Positions 32,788 through 34,433 of a DNA stretch of 34,433 nucleotides are shown here, piece after piece. Under the pieces are notes generated by a model, which was not told the origin of the DNA, made no database searches, and worked only from the letters and a program-made list of their open reading frames with translations. Position 1 is the first letter of the stretch. The number at the start of each line of letters is the position of its first letter. Source of the stretch: Chamaesiphon sp. 341R_metabat_111 (GTDB lineage Bacteria; Cyanobacteriota; Cyanobacteriia; Cyanobacteriales; Chamaesiphonaceae). The DNA lies in assembly GCA_025351825.1 (NCBI GenBank), contig JANXVE010000038.1:1-34433 (forward strand), given 5' to 3'. The translations under genes and the position numbers were made by a program.

Positions 32788-33154
32788 TTTTATTTTAGAG
32801 CCTCAACGGGGCGAGATCTGGTGGGTCAAATTTAATCCGACTAGAGGTGATGAAATCGCCAAGACCCGACCTGCAATAGTTGTCAGTATCAATAGTCTTA
32901 GTGATGGTGGACTCAAAGTAAAGTTAGTCATCCCAATTACCGCATGGAGAAATGACTTTGCGAATATTCCTTGGCTTGTACCAATCGAGTCGTCAGAATT
33001 AAATGGATTGCAGAAGTTATCAACAGCTAATCCTTTGCAGACGAGAGCTGTATCGATCTATCAAGATCGCTTCGGGGCTAAAATAGGTACTTTAGAAAAT
33101 GAGGTTTTAGAGCAAGTTGTGTTGGCTCTAGCGTTGGTAACTGGTGTGAGCTAA
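32780..33154 (+). CDS. MazF/PemK-type endoribonuclease toxin
   Basis: A 124-aa protein of the PemK/MazF fold: QRGEIWWVKFNPTRGDEIAKTRPAIVVSIN (conserved RGEIW and RPAIV landmarks), then VIPITAWRNDF, and a C-terminal helix LEQVVLALALVTG. MazF toxins cut mRNA at short sequences when the antitoxin is lost. The start is either ATG 32780 (overlapping the upstream stop) or ATG 32768, four codons earlier; the family consensus starts near residue 8, so this does not matter for the domain. It is translationally coupled to the upstream small gene. Target sequence unknown. Confidence 0.82.
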   Translation: MSNFILEPQRGEIWWVKFNPTRGDEIAKTRPAIVVSINSLSDGGLKVKLVIPITAWRNDFANIPWLVPIESSELNGLQKLSTANPLQTRAVSIYQDRFGAKIGTLENEVLEQVVLALALVTGVS

Positions 33155-33163
33155 GTAATTAAC

Positions 33164-33197
33164 TAAAATAGGGATACACCCGAAGGCATATCCCTAT
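33164..33197 (-). terminator. Probable terminator of rpmA
   Basis: A 9-bp perfect stem ATAGGGATA (33168-33176) / TATCCCTAT (33189-33197) with a 12-base loop. On the minus strand it is followed by TTTAGTT. It lies 25 bases after the rpmA stop, between convergent genes. Confidence 0.65.
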
Positions 33198-33221
33198 GTT
33201 GCGATCGATCGAAAATCAATA

Positions 33222-33488
33222 TTACGCTGCGACTGGTACTGGATAAACGCTAATTTTCTTGCCGTTTTTGCCTCTGCGCTCAAAGGTGACAACGCCATCA
33301 ACTAAAGCGTAGATGGTGTAATCTTTGCCCAAACCGACGTTGTTACCAACATGGAATGAGGATCCACGTTGACGAACGATGATATTACCAGCGCGGACTA
33401 CTTCGCCACCGTATTTTTTGACACCCAATCTCTGGGCGTTTGAATCTCTGCCGTTTCTAGTACTACCTGTACCCTTCTTAGAAGCCAT
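33222..33488 (-). CDS. rpmA: 50S ribosomal protein L27
   Basis: An 88-aa L27 protein: [20 protein letters not shown] start, then [22 protein letters not shown] and a C-terminal strand ISVYPVP. The basic N-terminal arm reaches into the peptidyl-transferase centre. The glycine-rich start has no cleavable extension of the Firmicutes type. It is downstream of rplU in the same operon but separated by 113 bases, which contain a repeat element rather than the usual short spacer. Confidence 0.97.
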   Translation of the reverse strand: MASKKGTGSTRNGRDSNAQRLGVKKYGGEVVRAGNIIVRQRGSSFHVGNNVGLGKDYTIYALVDGVVTFERRGKNGKKISVYPVPVAA

Positions 33489-33520
33489 AATTTACCTCGG
33501 ATTACTAAAATTATTTGTTA

Positions 33521-33595
33521 CTCCCCTCCTGGGAGCGTTGCGCGCTTGTCGGGTTTCCCGACAGTTTAGCGCAACAAGACAGGGGTAGGGGTGGG
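33521..33595. repeat. Repeat element inside the rplU-rpmA operon
   Basis: CTCCCCTCCTGG (33521-33532) and the right end CAGGGGTAGGGGTGGG (33580-33595) are inverted arms around a TGTCGGG (33547-33553) / CCCGACA (33557-33563) hairpin with GCGC flanks. The core is shared with 12177-12229. It would fold within the L21-L27 mRNA. Confidence 0.75.
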
Positions 33596-33601
33596 TTCCG
33601 G

Positions 33602-33961
33602 CTATGCAGCAACTGCAACAGCTTCAGCGGTGGCGATCGCAGCACCATTGACACTGATAGAATCAATCATCAAGCGAGTTACTTCTTGACGGTGCCCACG
33701 TTTTTTGCGGGTTTTCTTTTTAGGCTGCATCTTGTAGACGATGATCTTGCGGGCACGGTAGTGACGCATGATTGTGCCTTCGACGGTTACACCAGCGACT
33801 AGTGGTTGACCGATTTGGATGCTGCCGTTGTTTTCGAGTAAGAATACTTTATCGATCGAGACGGTGCTATCTGCCTCACCAGGTAACAATTCGATATCAT
33901 AGAACCGACCTGGCTCGACTCGCATCTGCTTGCCACCAGTCTCAATAATTGCGTAAGTCAT
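33602..33961 (-). CDS. rplU: 50S ribosomal protein L21
   Basis: A 119-aa L21 protein, near the usual 103 aa plus a C-terminal Ala/Val-rich extension ([17 protein letters not shown]-like). [18 protein letters not shown] is the conserved opening, which fixes the start at ATG 33961; the frame stays open 23 codons further but this is not conserved. [24 protein letters not shown] is the basic rRNA-binding part. It is first in the rplU-rpmA operon and binds 23S rRNA early in assembly. Confidence 0.95.
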   Translation of the reverse strand: MTYAIIETGGKQMRVEPGRFYDIELLPGEADSTVSIDKVFLLENNGSIQIGQPLVAGVTVEGTIMRHYRARKIIVYKMQPKKKTRKKRGHRQEVTRLMIDSISVNGAAIATAEAVAVAA

Positions 33962-34109
33962 AAATTTAATGATGTGAAATGCCGTAAGGGTAGTCGGGTT
34001 GCGAGTGCAACAGACATTTGTGATGCTCAAGCTTGAGCATGACCCGATCCGAGCGTAGTTATAGACAGCTACCTATTATGACAGGTCAAGACCTATAGAG
34101 TCAAATAAT
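33962..34109 (-). promoter_or_regulatory. Leader region of rplU with an 18-bp palindrome
   Basis: This 148-base gap holds the rplU promoter and leader. ATGCTCAAGCTTGAGCAT at 34023-34040 is a perfect palindrome. No clear -35/-10 pair was found. A cis-regulatory L21 leader, as exists in some bacteria, is possible but not shown. Confidence 0.35.
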
Positions 34110-34433
34110 TTAATATCGATCGGCCTGCATTTGAGCAGTATCAGACAACTGAGGGATTTCGGTATACTTGCCCAGTGCTGACATCACAATGCCATAGCCA
34201 GCCATCGCCAATGTGCCAAAGAAAACGGTATTCATCAACACTTGAGTCAGGGCTTCGATTCCAGGTATTTTTAGGAATACATATTGCAGCAGCAATTGGC
34301 ACAGTGAAATCAATATTCCAATCAAAATCGCCTGGATCACATTGAATCGGATAAATCGACTAATCCGAGGATTGATTGCTACACCAATGTATAGCCCCAA
34401 AAATAAAATGAATCCACCAAAGCCATTGTTAAT
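34110..34433 (-). CDS. Tic20-family protein (3' part, runs off right edge)
   Basis: The last 107 residues of a Tic20-like membrane protein; the start lies beyond the window. The frame continues to the edge with ...NNGFGGFILFLGLYIGVAI. Typical features are ISRFIRFNVIQAILIGIL (the RFN.QA signature), a helix at QLLLQYVFL, then FGTLAMAGYGIVMSALGKYTEIPQLSDTAQMQ. Tic20 in chloroplasts is part of the inner-envelope protein import channel; the cyanobacterial homologues have no fixed role. It is on the same strand as rplU, 148 bases upstream of it. Confidence 0.85.
   Translation of the reverse strand: MNNGFGGFILFLGLYIGVAINPRISRFIRFNVIQAILIGILISLCQLLLQYVFLKIPGIEALTQVLMNTVFFGTLAMAGYGIVMSALGKYTEIPQLSDTAQMQADRY

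Noticed and set aside
33962-34030. Longer L21 with 23 extra N-terminal residues
   Set aside because: L21 proteins start at the M[11 protein letters not shown] motif, here ATG 33961; the extension is Cys/Thr-rich and overlaps the leader.

Overview
The window looks like ordinary chromosome of a cyanobacterium. The evidence is a tmRNA whose proteolysis tag reads ANNIVPFARKAAPVAA, an SLH-domain porin, a Tic20 homologue, the DUF3038/DUF4335 pair, two cyanobacterial lipid-A-disaccharide-synthase-related proteins, and a very high density of CGATCG and GCGATCGC words. Genus cannot be fixed from this sequence alone. No rRNA, tRNA, CRISPR array, intact insertion sequence or prophage was seen.

Layout. 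1-1000: the remnant of a cyclic-peptide-type ABC exporter lacking most of its membrane domain. 1441-5378: envelope genes (SLH porin, SixA phosphatase, and a co-directional pair of an inner-membrane protein and a predicted outer-membrane barrel). 5386-5614: a cluster of dispersed repeats. 5654-10928: a run of minus-strand genes: an MFS exporter with a histidine-rich tail and an upstream palindrome, a cobalamin-type radical SAM protein, an isolated homologue of a Dnd-associated protein, and an OFA-family MFS transporter. 11242-16454: methionine aminopeptidase followed by a 58-bp perfect palindrome, then a TPR protein and the DUF4335/DUF3038 pair. 16927-19703: a Tat-signal beta-carbonic-anhydrase-like protein and FtsH, separated by heptamer-type repeats. 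19769-22616: an ABC ATPase, a GST-like protein and a trypsin-like protease. 22699-23094: tmRNA on the minus strand.

23281-30188 is the most coherent accessory-looking block. Two diverged LpxB-related glycosyltransferase paralogues face each other across an MsbA-like ABC exporter. A GT4 glycosyltransferase and a ComB homologue follow on the minus strand. A small DUF4258/YgiT-zinc-finger gene pair with toxin-antitoxin architecture sits between the first paralogue and the exporter. The gene set suggests glycolipid assembly and export, but the substrate is unknown.

30287-34433: a nuclease-fold gene broken by one in-frame stop, a MoeB-rhodanese fusion, a MazF-type toxin with a small partner, rplU-rpmA with a repeat element between them, and the 3' part of a Tic20-family gene running off the right edge.

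The intergenic spaces carry several dispersed repeat families: MITE-like elements with recurring arms, short hairpins built on a TGTAGGGGTGCCCT core, G-rich/C-rich inverted repeats including a strong G-quadruplex motif, and heptamer-type repeats. No single unmistakably new defence or mobile system is visible. The best leads are the LpxB-like/MsbA-like locus, the isolated Dnd-associated protein, the histidine-tailed exporter with its palindrome, and the DUF3038/DUF4335 pair.
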